Shown: in pieces, positions 26,949-34,935 of the stretch
Position numbering within the stretch: position 1 is the stretch's first letter
Layout: each line of letters starts with the position of its first letter
Assembly (NCBI RefSeq): GCF_050433565.1
Contig: NZ_JBNPWZ010000004.1
Span: forward strand, 124,001 to 188,000
Direction: 5' to 3'
From: Ornithinibacillus bavariensis
GTDB lineage: Bacteria; Bacillota; Bacilli; Bacillales; Amphibacillaceae
Length of the DNA stretch: 64,000 nt
Notes under the pieces: model-generated
Database searches by the model: none
What the model was told of the DNA's origin: nothing
Seen by the model: the letters and a program-made list of their open reading frames with translations, nothing else
Translations under genes and position numbers: made by a program

Positions 26949-28509
26949 TATTTTTGATATTAATAAAAAATCGGGCGCATTGATACTTGGAAAGAATCGA
27001 CTTGATGATTATGCAACTAAATTTCTAACAAAATATTGTAAGCAGGCATTGGTTGATCCAATGCCTCTTCCAGTTGAGGAGATTCTTCAGGATATGGGAC
27101 TTACAGTACAAGAAGTTTCCTTATCTAGCAATTTAGATGTTTTTGGTTGCTGTTTGCTATTAGATGCACATATAGATGTTTATGACCAAGAAACAAGGCA
27201 ATATACATCAACTGCTTTTAATGCTGGAACTGTATTGATTGATCCATTATCTGAAGCTGTATTTGGTGAAGGTTCGAGAAGAAACACACTAATCCATGAG
27301 GCACTGCATTGGGAAAAAGATAAAAGATATTTTGAAATCCTTGAGATAAAAAATAAAAACGCATCTGAAAAGCTATACCCTATTTTATGCCGTCAATCTG
27401 AGACTTTCTATACTCCACCTGAGGGAAAGAACACAAAAGAAAATGAAGTAAGGTGGTTGGAATGGCAGGCACATAGATTAGCACCAAGGGTCCTTATGCC
27501 AAAAAACAGCTTTAAAAAGAAGGCACTGGAGTTTATTCAACAATATAAAGAGGCTGGAGAAAATGTTATATTATCGTGTGACACTTTGATTGAAGATTTA
27601 AGTATCTTTTTTAAAACGTCACGTTTATCAGTAAAATATAGATTGATTGAGGTTGGTCTTAAAGATACAATTTCAAGGTTTTCAGATTATGAAGATGTTT
27701 ATGAAGAAATCAATAGCAATAAAGATTTTGTCAAATTAACTCCTGTAGAAGCATTAAAGATTGTTGACACAGATTCAGTTCTTAAAGGATGGATAAGCGA
27801 TGGACGATTTGTTTATGCTGACGGGTACTTTGTTCTCGCTGACATCCAGTATGTAAAACAAAAAGATGGAGTACTTCATTTAACTGCTAAAGCAAAGAAA
27901 AATCTTGCAAAATGTGTTATTAATATTCGTGAGCAAAATTTCACTACATATGCAAATGTTAGTAAGGATTTTCTTGGTTATGCGATACTTGGAAGGGTTG
28001 AAGGGGTTGATAATAGACTTCTTACATTCCATCCAAAATATCAGTCCTCTTTAATGTATGAACCGGAAGAGGCTTACCAAGCATTTTACAAACAGTTAAC
28101 TACCTATGATGAGCAAGAAGAAATTGAACTCATGAAGATGATAGGGGATCCAACAAAATCTCTATGCGAGTGCCTATGGTTTTTGATGGAGAATAGAAAA
28201 TGGGACTATCCTGAGAAATTTAACGAAGAGACAGGACTTCACGTAAACTATCATGGTAAAGTTAAGAAAAATAACTATAATAACATGACTACTAATGTTT
28301 TAATGGCAATTTGTGTAGGTATGCGATTAAGTTCGAGAATAACGCAAAAATTATTCGATAAATCGAAGAACAAATTAAATTATTATACTAATCCTGATAA
28401 AATCTATATTCGTATAATGGAGACTATGCCAGGACTCTCGCTTGGCGATTTCAATGGAGTCTTAGGGCAGTTTGGGATACCTGAATTAGGTAGCGAAATA
28501 AAAATTTAA
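26923..28509 (+). CDS. ImmA/IrrE-type metallo-endopeptidase with C-terminal extension
   Basis: 528 residues. The N-terminal half is a COG2856 peptidase: RRNTLIHEALHWEKDKRYF carries HExxH near residue 125, and WLEWQAHRLAPRVLMPKNSF is the second family block. ImmA cleaves the repressor ImmR of ICEBs1; IrrE/PprI cleaves the Deinococcus repressor DdrO. Residues 250-528 are an added part; its end (about 455-528, AICVGMRLSSRITQKLF ... DFNGVLGQFGIPEL) looks like a small helical domain I have no firm name for. It is the last gene of the restriction operon. A Phd-type repressor as its substrate is speculation. Confidence 0.8.
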   Translation: MKSKITSSDIFDINKKSGALILGKNRLDDYATKFLTKYCKQALVDPMPLPVEEILQDMGLTVQEVSLSSNLDVFGCCLLLDAHIDVYDQETRQYTSTAFNAGTVLIDPLSEAVFGEGSRRNTLIHEALHWEKDKRYFEILEIKNKNASEKLYPILCRQSETFYTPPEGKNTKENEVRWLEWQAHRLAPRVLMPKNSFKKKALEFIQQYKEAGENVILSCDTLIEDLSIFFKTSRLSVKYRLIEVGLKDTISRFSDYEDVYEEINSNKDFVKLTPVEALKIVDTDSVLKGWISDGRFVYADGYFVLADIQYVKQKDGVLHLTAKAKKNLAKCVINIREQNFTTYANVSKDFLGYAILGRVEGVDNRLLTFHPKYQSSLMYEPEEAYQAFYKQLTTYDEQEEIELMKMIGDPTKSLCECLWFLMENRKWDYPEKFNEETGLHVNYHGKVKKNNYNNMTTNVLMAICVGMRLSSRITQKLFDKSKNKLNYYTNPDKIYIRIMETMPGLSLGDFNGVLGQFGIPELGSEIKI

Positions 28510-28537
28510 AAATTCATTAACTCGTTGAGTTGGTTTT

Positions 28538-28564
28538 GAACCCCTTTTGGGGTTCTTTTTTTTT
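28538..28564 (+). terminator. Terminator of the restriction operon
   Basis: GAACCCC-TTTT-GGGGTTC followed by nine Ts. It is a very strong intrinsic terminator directly after the peptidase gene. Confidence 0.95.
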
Positions 28565-28878
28565 GCTCAAATTTAAGAAATCCCCATACATAAGCAAACA
28601 AAAGCCAACTCGATGAGTTGGTCGTGGAGTTTTAAAATCCTTTATGTTTATAAGTGTAAGGGACAAGTCTTACAAAAATTTAAATACGTCTAAAGCTGGC
28701 CAGCAGAAGACGGTGGATACATAAATGAATCGAAGATAGTCAATGACGGGCTATTGGGAAAATTTATGCTCCTCCGTTTTATTTCCTATGCACATTTTCA
28801 GGAAGTAACTCTGTTGGTCATTCTTTTTTAGGACTCATTAGTACTCCGCCGTCTTGCAAGACGGAAAAGGAGAATCTA
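28565..28878 (+). other. Non-coding leader between restriction operon and phage early genes
   Basis: No credible gene in 314 nt. It contains CCAACTC-GAT-GAGTTGG (28605-28621), a perfect palindrome that repeats the AACTC-GTT-GAGTT palindrome at 28519-28531 on the other side of the terminator. A second perfect palindrome, CCGTCTTGCAAGACGG (28849-28864), ends at the ribosome site AAAAGGAG of the sigma-like gene and could sequester it. The middle (28650-28780) has several short complementary stretches and may fold. No clear sigma-A promoter is seen. Confidence 0.45.
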
Positions 28879-29403
28879 ATGAGATTGTCAGTAAGGTATG
28901 AAGAAAAATTTCAAACCATAGAGCTTAACGATAAAGAAACTGAGCAAATGTGGGTTAGCCTGTCCCTCGAAGGTGAAGAACTTTTCAAATCAGATAAAGA
29001 GCATCTAATCCAAGATACCTTTAATGAAGAATTTAACAAGCCAGATTACAACAATTGGCACAAGTTTGATAGAAACAGAGGTATATCAAAGAGGCCATTC
29101 CGCAAAGATGAAGAATCCGAGGATGCAACGGATCATATGGACTATTTCCCTGATAACACCCATGAAATGGCTCGGGATAAAAAAGAAGAGTATGAATACT
29201 ACTGTGAGATTATTCGTGCCATTCTTAAGCCAAAACATTCAGAACCTTTTATTGCTGTATATCTTGATGGCATGTCAATGACTGAGTATGCAAAACGTGA
29301 AGGTGTTAGTAAAAGTGCCATATCACACCGTTTGGACACAGCTAAGAAGAATTTAAAAAAAGTTTTTCCTGAATCCTCAACTTTCCCCTCTTGCCACGGC
29401 TAA
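28879..29403 (+). CDS. Phage sigma-70 region 4-type transcription factor
   Basis: 174 residues. The C-terminal part, FIAVYLDGMSMTEYAKREGV followed by SKSAISHRLDTAKKNLKKVF (about 125-165), is a region 4 helix-turn-helix like that of ECF and phage sigma factors. The N-terminal half is acidic and shows only a poor candidate for region 2, so it may be an anti-sigma-like or accessory factor rather than a full sigma. ATG with AAAGGAG. It is the first gene of the phage early block. Its last codons overlap copy 1 of a conserved two-part motif, so the tail ESSTFPSCHG may be shaped by DNA rather than protein constraint. Confidence 0.75.
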   Translation: MRLSVRYEEKFQTIELNDKETEQMWVSLSLEGEELFKSDKEHLIQDTFNEEFNKPDYNNWHKFDRNRGISKRPFRKDEESEDATDHMDYFPDNTHEMARDKKEEYEYYCEIIRAILKPKHSEPFIAVYLDGMSMTEYAKREGVSKSAISHRLDTAKKNLKKVFPESSTFPSCHG

Positions 29404-29413
29404 TAGGTAGAGG
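29372..29413 (+). repeat. Two-part phage motif, copy 1
   Basis: AATCCTCAAC (29372-29381), 15 nt, CGGCTAATAGGTAGAGG (29397-29413). It lies across the end of the sigma-like gene and upstream of the replication genes. See copies at 33671 and 63701, which have the same spacing. Confidence 0.8.
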
Positions 29414-29450
29414 GCAGCACATAAACGCTCTCGAGAAAGAGGTGAAGAAC

Positions 29451-29669
29451 ATGAAACACAACTTGAAAATCAGTGTTTCAAAAACTCCACAGTCTGGCGG
29501 GATTGTTTCCTGTCGTAATGTCACCATAAGGGAGCATTTCCTTCGTTTCTTACTTGGTGATAAGCAGAAACTGACTATTCTTGTTCCAGGTGACACCATA
29601 CAGGAACTCGCCATCAGTGAGATTAAGGAGGGAGGATTCAACCATGAGCAAAATCAAACTACTTCTTGA
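29451..29669 (+). CDS. Small phage protein of unknown function
   Basis: 72 residues from the ATG at 29451, which follows AAAGAGGTG; an upstream ATG at 29391 falls inside the conserved motif and is unlikely. It starts MKHNLKISVSKTPQSGGIVS and contains REHFLRFLLGDKQKLTILVPGD. I recognise no domain. Small proteins of this look occur at the start of replication modules of related prophages. It overlaps the next gene by 26 nt. Confidence 0.65.
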   Translation: MKHNLKISVSKTPQSGGIVSCRNVTIREHFLRFLLGDKQKLTILVPGDTIQELAISEIKEGGFNHEQNQTTS

Positions 29670-29967
29670 TGTGGTTTCCGATATGCGCTCTTTGGCTGAT
29701 AGCATACAAGCGGTTGCAGATGTAATGGCGGGCAATGAACCTATCGAAACACAAGAACCGCCTACAACTGTAAAAGAGGCTGAGCCAAAGAAAAAGGAAA
29801 TCACTCTGGAGGAAGTCAGAGCAAAACTCGCTGAAAAGAGTCAAGTCGGTCTTACTGCCCAAGTGAGAGAAATCATCAAAAAGTACAGTGGCTCTAAATT
29901 AAGCGAAGTTGACCCAAAACATTATGAAGATATGTTGAAAGATGCGGAGGTACTAGGTAATGAGTGA
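29644..29967 (+). CDS. Phage early protein of unknown function
   Basis: 107 residues from the ATG at 29644 behind GGAGG; the longer frame from 29581 overlaps the previous gene and lacks a ribosome site. The N-terminal helix MSKIKLLLDVVSDMRSLADS is followed by a charged linker and a C-terminal helical segment EVRAKLAEKSQVGLTAQVRE. It overlaps the following nuclease gene by 8 nt. The function is unknown; the position suggests a role with the nuclease and SSB-like proteins that follow. Confidence 0.75.
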   Translation: MSKIKLLLDVVSDMRSLADSIQAVADVMAGNEPIETQEPPTTVKEAEPKKKEITLEEVRAKLAEKSQVGLTAQVREIIKKYSGSKLSEVDPKHYEDMLKDAEVLGNE

Positions 29968-31108
29968 TCACGCGGTACTTTCCGCATCGGGGTCCCATAG
30001 ATGGCTGAATTGCCTTCCGTCTGCAAGATTGGAACTGGAATTTGAAAATAGAGAATCCAATGCAGCTGCTGAAGGCACCGCTGCTCATGCTCTTTGTGAA
30101 CATAAACTTAAAAAAGCACTTCACATGAGAAGTAAGCGGCCTGTCTCGGCATATAACTCTGATGAAATGGAAGAACACAGCGATGCCTATGTGGATTTTG
30201 TAATGGAGCAGTTTGAACTGGCGAGGCAAAGCTGTACGGACCCGTTAATACTTATTGAGCAACGTCTAGATTTTTCCTGCTATGTACCACAGGGGTTTGG
30301 AACTGGCGATTGTATCATCATTGGTGATAAAAAGCTTCATATTATTGATCTTAAGTATGGCATGGGTGTATTGGTAGATGCAGTGGAAAACCCACAGATG
30401 AAATTATACGCCCTTGGTGCTTTGGAAATCTACGATAGTTTGTATGACATCGAGGATGTTTCCATGACCATCTTCCAACCACGTAGGGAGAATGTCAGCA
30501 CATGGACAATCCCTGTAAAGGAATTAAAAGACTGGGCGGCAAATGAACTGAAACCAAAGGCTAAAAAAGCTTATGAGGGCGAAGGCGACTACCTTCCTGG
30601 TGAATGGTGTACTTTCTGCAGAGCGGCCGTTAAATGCCGTGCAAGGGCTGAAGAAAAATTGAAATTAGCACAGATGGAGTTTAAGTTACCACCTCTACTT
30701 ACGGATACTGAAATTGAGGGAGTACTTTCTAAACTGTCCGACCTTACAAAGTGGGCCAATGAAATTATAGCTTATGCCACGGATGCTGCTGTAAATCACG
30801 GTAAAGAGTGGAACGGTTTTAAGGTGGTCCAGGGCAGATCGGTCCGCAAATATAAGGACGAAAAAGCTGTGGCTGAAGTAGCCAAAGCAAACGGCTATAA
30901 AGATTTATATCGTCAGAGCCTCATTACCCTTACGGAAATGCAGAAACTGATGGGCAAAACGAAATTTGAGGAAATCCTCGGTGGTCTCATACATAAACCA
31001 CCAGGTAAGCCAACGCTGGTTCCACTTTCGGATAAGCGGCCAGCTATTAATATATCAAACGTAAAAAGCGAATTTAATGAGATAACGGAGGAATTGGAAT
31101 ATGAATAA
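29960..31108 (+). CDS. DUF2800 protein, Cas4/RecB-like PD-(D/E)xK nuclease
   Basis: 382 residues. The N-terminus has SASGSHRWLNCLPSARLE and EGTAAHALCEHKL, the opening of the Cas4/RecB-like nuclease superfamily. IEQRLDF and IGDKKLHIIDLKYGMG supply the catalytic acidic residues and lysine. A cysteine near residue 15 and three in GEWCTFCRAAVKC (about 218-228) match the layout of a Cas4-type iron-sulfur cluster. It probably acts as an exonuclease in phage recombination or replication, next to the SSB-like protein, whose start overlaps it by 8 nt. Confidence 0.85.
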   Translation: MSDHAVLSASGSHRWLNCLPSARLELEFENRESNAAAEGTAAHALCEHKLKKALHMRSKRPVSAYNSDEMEEHSDAYVDFVMEQFELARQSCTDPLILIEQRLDFSCYVPQGFGTGDCIIIGDKKLHIIDLKYGMGVLVDAVENPQMKLYALGALEIYDSLYDIEDVSMTIFQPRRENVSTWTIPVKELKDWAANELKPKAKKAYEGEGDYLPGEWCTFCRAAVKCRARAEEKLKLAQMEFKLPPLLTDTEIEGVLSKLSDLTKWANEIIAYATDAAVNHGKEWNGFKVVQGRSVRKYKDEKAVAEVAKANGYKDLYRQSLITLTEMQKLMGKTKFEEILGGLIHKPPGKPTLVPLSDKRPAINISNVKSEFNEITEELEYE

Positions 31109-31649
31109 TCAAAACAGAACGAAGGTTGTTACAAGTGTCAACACACGTATCAGCTACTTTCACGGCTGGGAGCCAGTATCAATCAATGGCGGGGCGGAAA
31201 AGTATAGCGTTTCCGTATTGATTCCTAAAACAGATAAGGAAACCATCAATGCTATCAATGCAGCAGTAGATGCAGCCATTGAAGAGGGGATTGCAAAGTT
31301 TGGTGGTAAAAAGCCGAATAAGGCTGCCATCAAGCTGCCCCTTCGAGATGGTGATATAGAACGTGATGATGAAGCTTATAAAGGGCATTATTTTGTAAAT
31401 GCCAATAGTAAGACTCCACCTCAAATAGTAGATAAAGCGGTAAGACCTATCTTGGATCGCAACGAGGTTTACAGCGGTTGCTATGCGAGAGTGTCACTTA
31501 ATTTCTTTACTTTCAATTCTAATGGAAACAAGGGTGTGGCCTGCGGACTTGGTAATATACAGAAAATAAGAGATGGAGAGCCTTTAGGTGGAAGAACCAA
31601 TGCAGCTGATGATTTCACCACTATTGAAGATGATGATTTTCTAGCATAA
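31101..31649 (+). CDS. DUF2815 single-stranded DNA-binding protein (T7 gp2.5-like)
   Basis: 182 residues. DUF2815 proteins have an OB fold and serve as phage single-stranded DNA-binding proteins. Visible: TRISYFHGWEPVSINGGAEK, SVLIPKTDKETINAI and the aromatic YARVSLNFFTFNSNGNKGV, ending in an acidic tail (FTTIEDDDFLA) typical of SSBs that recruit partners. It lies between the Cas4-like nuclease and the DNA polymerase, a normal replication-recombination group. Confidence 0.88.
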   Translation: MNNQNRTKVVTSVNTRISYFHGWEPVSINGGAEKYSVSVLIPKTDKETINAINAAVDAAIEEGIAKFGGKKPNKAAIKLPLRDGDIERDDEAYKGHYFVNANSKTPPQIVDKAVRPILDRNEVYSGCYARVSLNFFTFNSNGNKGVACGLGNIQKIRDGEPLGGRTNAADDFTTIEDDDFLA

Positions 31650-31662
31650 AGAATAAATACAG

Positions 31663-31697
31663 ACGAGGTGGTGGAGGTTGTTTTTCTGCCACCTCGT
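31663..31697 (+). promoter_or_regulatory. Hairpin between SSB-like and polymerase genes
   Basis: ACGAGGTGG / CCACCTCGT, a 9-bp perfect stem with a 17-nt loop. The T-run is in the loop, not after the stem, so it may be an mRNA-processing or attenuation structure rather than a terminator. Confidence 0.5.
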
Positions 31698-31721
31698 TTG
31701 CATTGGAAAGGGTGATAATAC

Positions 31722-33656
31722 ATGAATTCTATTTCTATTGATATCGAAACATTTAGTAGTGCTAATCTTCAAAAGTCTGGAGTTTACCGTTATGCCGAGA
31801 GTGATGATTTTGAAATTCTACTATTTGGCTATTCGGTGGATGGCGGCGAAGTACAAGTTGTTGACCTTGCCAGTGGGGAGGAAATCCCCGATGAAATTAT
31901 AAACGCGCTTATGGATAATTCCGTTACCAAGTGGGCTTTCAATGCAATGTTTGAGCGTGTGTGTCTATCAAAATGGCTTAACCTTACAGAATATCTTAAC
32001 CCTACATCCTGGAAATGCTCCATGATATGGTCGGCATATATGGGACTTCCGCTCTCTCTGGAGGGTGTCGGTGCAGTTTTAGGTTTAGAAAAGCAAAAAT
32101 TGAATGAGGGTAAAGACCTCATAAAATATTTCTGTACATCTTGCTCCCCTACTAAATCAAATGGCGGCCGAGTTCGTAATCTGCCGGAACATGACATGGA
32201 TAAATGGGAGCGGTTTAAAGCATATAACCTTCGTGATGTGGAAGCCGAGATGTCTATACAACAGAGATTATCTAAGTTTCCGATGCCTGAGAACATCTGG
32301 GAAGAATATCATCTCGACCAGGAAATCAATGATCGTGGCATTGCCATTGACATGTCTTTCGTAAAAAGGGCTGTTGTGATGGATGAACAATCTCGTGAAA
32401 AGCTAATGGCTTTAATGCAGGATATAACCAATTTAGAGAATCCAAACTCTGTGCAACAAATGAAAGACTGGCTTGCCGATAACGGTCTAGAAACAGATTC
32501 CCTTGGTAAAAAAGCGGTTGCTGAGATGTTAAAGAAAGCACCAGAACCACTAGGCACTGTTTTGGAACTTCGACAGCAGCTTGCAAAATCATCGGTGAAA
32601 AAATACACGGCAATGGAGAATGCGGTATGTAATGACAGTCGTGCAAGAGGAATGTTCCAGTTTTACGGAGCCAACAGAACCGGCAGATTCTCTGGCAGGC
32701 TGATTCAGTTACAAAATCTCCCTCAAAACCATATGTCCGATTTGGAACAGGCTCGTGCTTTAGTTCGAAGCGGAAACTTTGATGCTCTTACTTTACTATA
32801 TGATTCAATCCCAGAGGTACTGTCGGAACTTATCCGTACAGCTTTTATACCACAAGAAGGTATGAAGTTCATTGTGGCAGATTTTTCAGCGATTGAGGCT
32901 CGCGTTATTGCTTGGCTTGCAGGCGAAAAATGGAGAATAGAAGTTTTCCAAAATGGCGGTGACATATACTGTGCAAGTGCATCTCAGATGTTTAATGTAC
33001 CCGTTGAAAAGCATGGTGTGAATGGTCACCTTCGCCAAAAAGGCAAAATTGCCGAACTTGCCCTCGGTTATGGTGGGTCTGTTGGAGCATTAAAATCAAT
33101 GGGCGCTTTGGAGATGGGAATTGAAGAAGAAGAACTTCAGCCTCTTGTAACGGCTTGGAGACAGTCTAACCCTAATATTACAAAACTTTGGTGGGATGTT
33201 GACCGAGCAGTAAAAACCTGTGTTAAGCAAAAAAACCCTACAGAGACACACGGCATTAAATTTATCTATCAAAGTGGGATGTTCTTTATTGTCCTCCCCT
33301 CTGGTAGACGGCTTGCCTATGTGAAACCTCGTATGGGAGAGAACGTGTTCGGCGGTGAGTCGGTTACTTACGAAGGTGTCGGTGGAACAAAGAAATGGGA
33401 AAGAATCGAAAGTTATGGACCCAAATTTGTAGAGAATATTGTTCAGGCAATCAGTCGTGACATTTTGTGTCATGCCATGCAGACATTAAAGAATTGTTCA
33501 ATTGTGGCTCATGTACACGATGAAATTATTATCGAGGGTGATATGGGGATGTCACTTTCTGCTGTCTGTGAGCAGATGGCTAGAACACCAACATGGGCAA
33601 ATGGTCTATTACTTAGTGCTGACGGCTATGAGTGTCAGTTTTATCAAAAAGATTAA
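31722..33656 (+). CDS. Phage DNA polymerase, family A
   Basis: 644 residues with an N-terminal 3'-5' exonuclease (SIDIETFSSANLQKSGVYRY) and a polymerase domain. Motif A is VADFSAIEARVIAWLAGE near residues 386-403. Motif B is QKGKIAELALGYGG. Motif C is VAHVHDEIIIEGD near 598-610. It has no 5'-3' exonuclease, as is normal for phage enzymes of this type. ATG with GAAAGGGTG. It should copy the phage genome with the VapE primase-helicase encoded downstream. Confidence 0.95.
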   Translation: MNSISIDIETFSSANLQKSGVYRYAESDDFEILLFGYSVDGGEVQVVDLASGEEIPDEIINALMDNSVTKWAFNAMFERVCLSKWLNLTEYLNPTSWKCSMIWSAYMGLPLSLEGVGAVLGLEKQKLNEGKDLIKYFCTSCSPTKSNGGRVRNLPEHDMDKWERFKAYNLRDVEAEMSIQQRLSKFPMPENIWEEYHLDQEINDRGIAIDMSFVKRAVVMDEQSREKLMALMQDITNLENPNSVQQMKDWLADNGLETDSLGKKAVAEMLKKAPEPLGTVLELRQQLAKSSVKKYTAMENAVCNDSRARGMFQFYGANRTGRFSGRLIQLQNLPQNHMSDLEQARALVRSGNFDALTLLYDSIPEVLSELIRTAFIPQEGMKFIVADFSAIEARVIAWLAGEKWRIEVFQNGGDIYCASASQMFNVPVEKHGVNGHLRQKGKIAELALGYGGSVGALKSMGALEMGIEEEELQPLVTAWRQSNPNITKLWWDVDRAVKTCVKQKNPTETHGIKFIYQSGMFFIVLPSGRRLAYVKPRMGENVFGGESVTYEGVGGTKKWERIESYGPKFVENIVQAISRDILCHAMQTLKNCSIVAHVHDEIIIEGDMGMSLSAVCEQMARTPTWANGLLLSADGYECQFYQKD

Positions 33657-33670
33657 ATTTATTTTTTCAA

Positions 33671-33712
33671 AATCCTCAACATTCATTACCTCCTGTGGCT
33701 ATTAGGTAGAGG
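33671..33712 (+). repeat. Two-part phage motif, copy 2
   Basis: AATCCTCAAC (33671-33680), 15 nt, TGGCTATTAGGTAGAGG (33696-33712), upstream of the antirepressor gene. A short hairpin (AGAGGAA/TTCCTCT) follows directly. Confidence 0.8.
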
Positions 33713-33748
33713 AACTTTCCTCTGACTATATTGCAGGAGGTAATTCGT

Positions 33749-34501
33749 ATGGACGAATTAGTAAAAATCAACTATGAAAATCAACGACCAACCGTGTTCG
33801 GTCGTGATTTACATGAAGCCTTGGAAGTAAAGACCGCTTATAAAGACTGGTTTCCAAGAATGTGTGAGTACGGATTTGAAGAAGGGTCAGACTTTAGCTC
33901 ATTTTTGAGCGAAAGTACTGGAGGCAGACCGAGCATAGACCATCAGTTAACAATCGACATGGCAAAAGAGCTATGCATGATACAGCGAACTCCAAAAGGG
34001 AAAGAGTGCCGCCAATACTTTCTTGAAATAGAAAGACGATGGAATTCCCCAGAGGCAATCATGGCAAGGGCACTTCAGATTGCCAATCAACAGCTAACAC
34101 AAGTAAGGAAACAAAATAAAGTGCTTGAAGGTACAGTTGCTGTTCAGAATCAGCAAATTGCAGAAATGAAACCGAAAGTCTCTTATTACGATGTGGTTTT
34201 AAATTGCAAAGACCTCATTTCCACATCAGCAATTGCCAAAGATTACGGCAAGTCAGCTATTTGGATGAACCGCTATCTTAATAAAAAGGGCATCCAATTT
34301 AAACAAGGCGGCATTTGGCTTTTATATCAGAAGCATGCGGAAAAAGGCTACACCAGCACTAAGACACATAGCTACCTAGGCAGTAACGGGCAGCAGCATA
34401 CAAAGGTCCATACATACTGGACTCAAAAAGGCAGACTCTTCATTTACGAACTGATGAAGGCGGACGGTATTTTGCCTCAGATAGAAATGGAGGGTGTGTA
34501 A
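33749..34501 (+). CDS. Phage antirepressor (AntA/AntB N-terminus, KilA-C C-terminus)
   Basis: 250 residues from the ATG at 33749, which follows GCAGGAGG; an ATG at 33731 lies within the ribosome site region. The N-terminal AntA/AntB domain has FGRDLHEALEVKTAYKDWF. A linker follows (LQIANQQLTQVRKQNKVLEG). The C-terminal KilA-C domain has VLNCKDLISTSAIAKDYG and WTQKGRLFIYELMKADG. Antirepressors block the prophage repressor and favour induction. The stop shares a base with the next start (TAATG). Confidence 0.92.
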   Translation: MDELVKINYENQRPTVFGRDLHEALEVKTAYKDWFPRMCEYGFEEGSDFSSFLSESTGGRPSIDHQLTIDMAKELCMIQRTPKGKECRQYFLEIERRWNSPEAIMARALQIANQQLTQVRKQNKVLEGTVAVQNQQIAEMKPKVSYYDVVLNCKDLISTSAIAKDYGKSAIWMNRYLNKKGIQFKQGGIWLLYQKHAEKGYTSTKTHSYLGSNGQQHTKVHTYWTQKGRLFIYELMKADGILPQIEMEGV

Positions 34502-34935
34502 TGGGAATCAACAAATTTAACCATGAAGGATACCATGACCCAACTCCCCATGAAGCACTGACTAACATAATAAGAAAGGAAAAGGCAGAGAAAAAATCTG
34601 CCTTTAAGCCGCTTGTATATATCTGTTCTCCCTATTCCGGTGATGTAGAAGGAAACATTAAAAAGGCTCGCAGTTTTTGCAGGTTTGCCTTGGATCAAAG
34701 CTGTATACCGATTGCTCCCCACCTTATGTTTCCGCAGTTTATGGATGATGAAAACCCAGAGGAACGAGAACGTGCCATATTTATGGACATTGTGCTTATG
34801 GGTAAATGCTCCGAGGTGTGGGTGCTGGGCAATACCATCTCAAGCGGTATGGCGAGGAAAATTGAAGTAGCCAAGAAACGCAGACAAACGGTCAGATATT
34901 ATAGTCCAGAGCATGAGGAGGTTGAAAGTTTATGA
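34501..34935 (+). CDS. DUF4406 protein (nucleoside 2-deoxyribosyltransferase-like)
   Basis: 144 residues. The pattern PLVYICSPYSGDVEGNIKKA, CIPIAPHLMFPQFMDD and MGKCSEVWVLGN ... GMARKIEVA is that of DUF4406, related to nucleoside 2-deoxyribosyltransferases. It could act in nucleotide salvage or in making modified DNA bases; neither is shown. ATGA overlap with the primase gene. Confidence 0.85.
   Translation: MGINKFNHEGYHDPTPHEALTNIIRKEKAEKKSAFKPLVYICSPYSGDVEGNIKKARSFCRFALDQSCIPIAPHLMFPQFMDDENPEERERAIFMDIVLMGKCSEVWVLGNTISSGMARKIEVAKKRRQTVRYYSPEHEEVESL

Noticed and set aside
28605..28621. Palindrome as the left attachment site
   Set aside because: Its partner at 28519-28531 is only 86 nt away and the sequence is a perfect hairpin; without the right junction there is no basis for calling it an att site.
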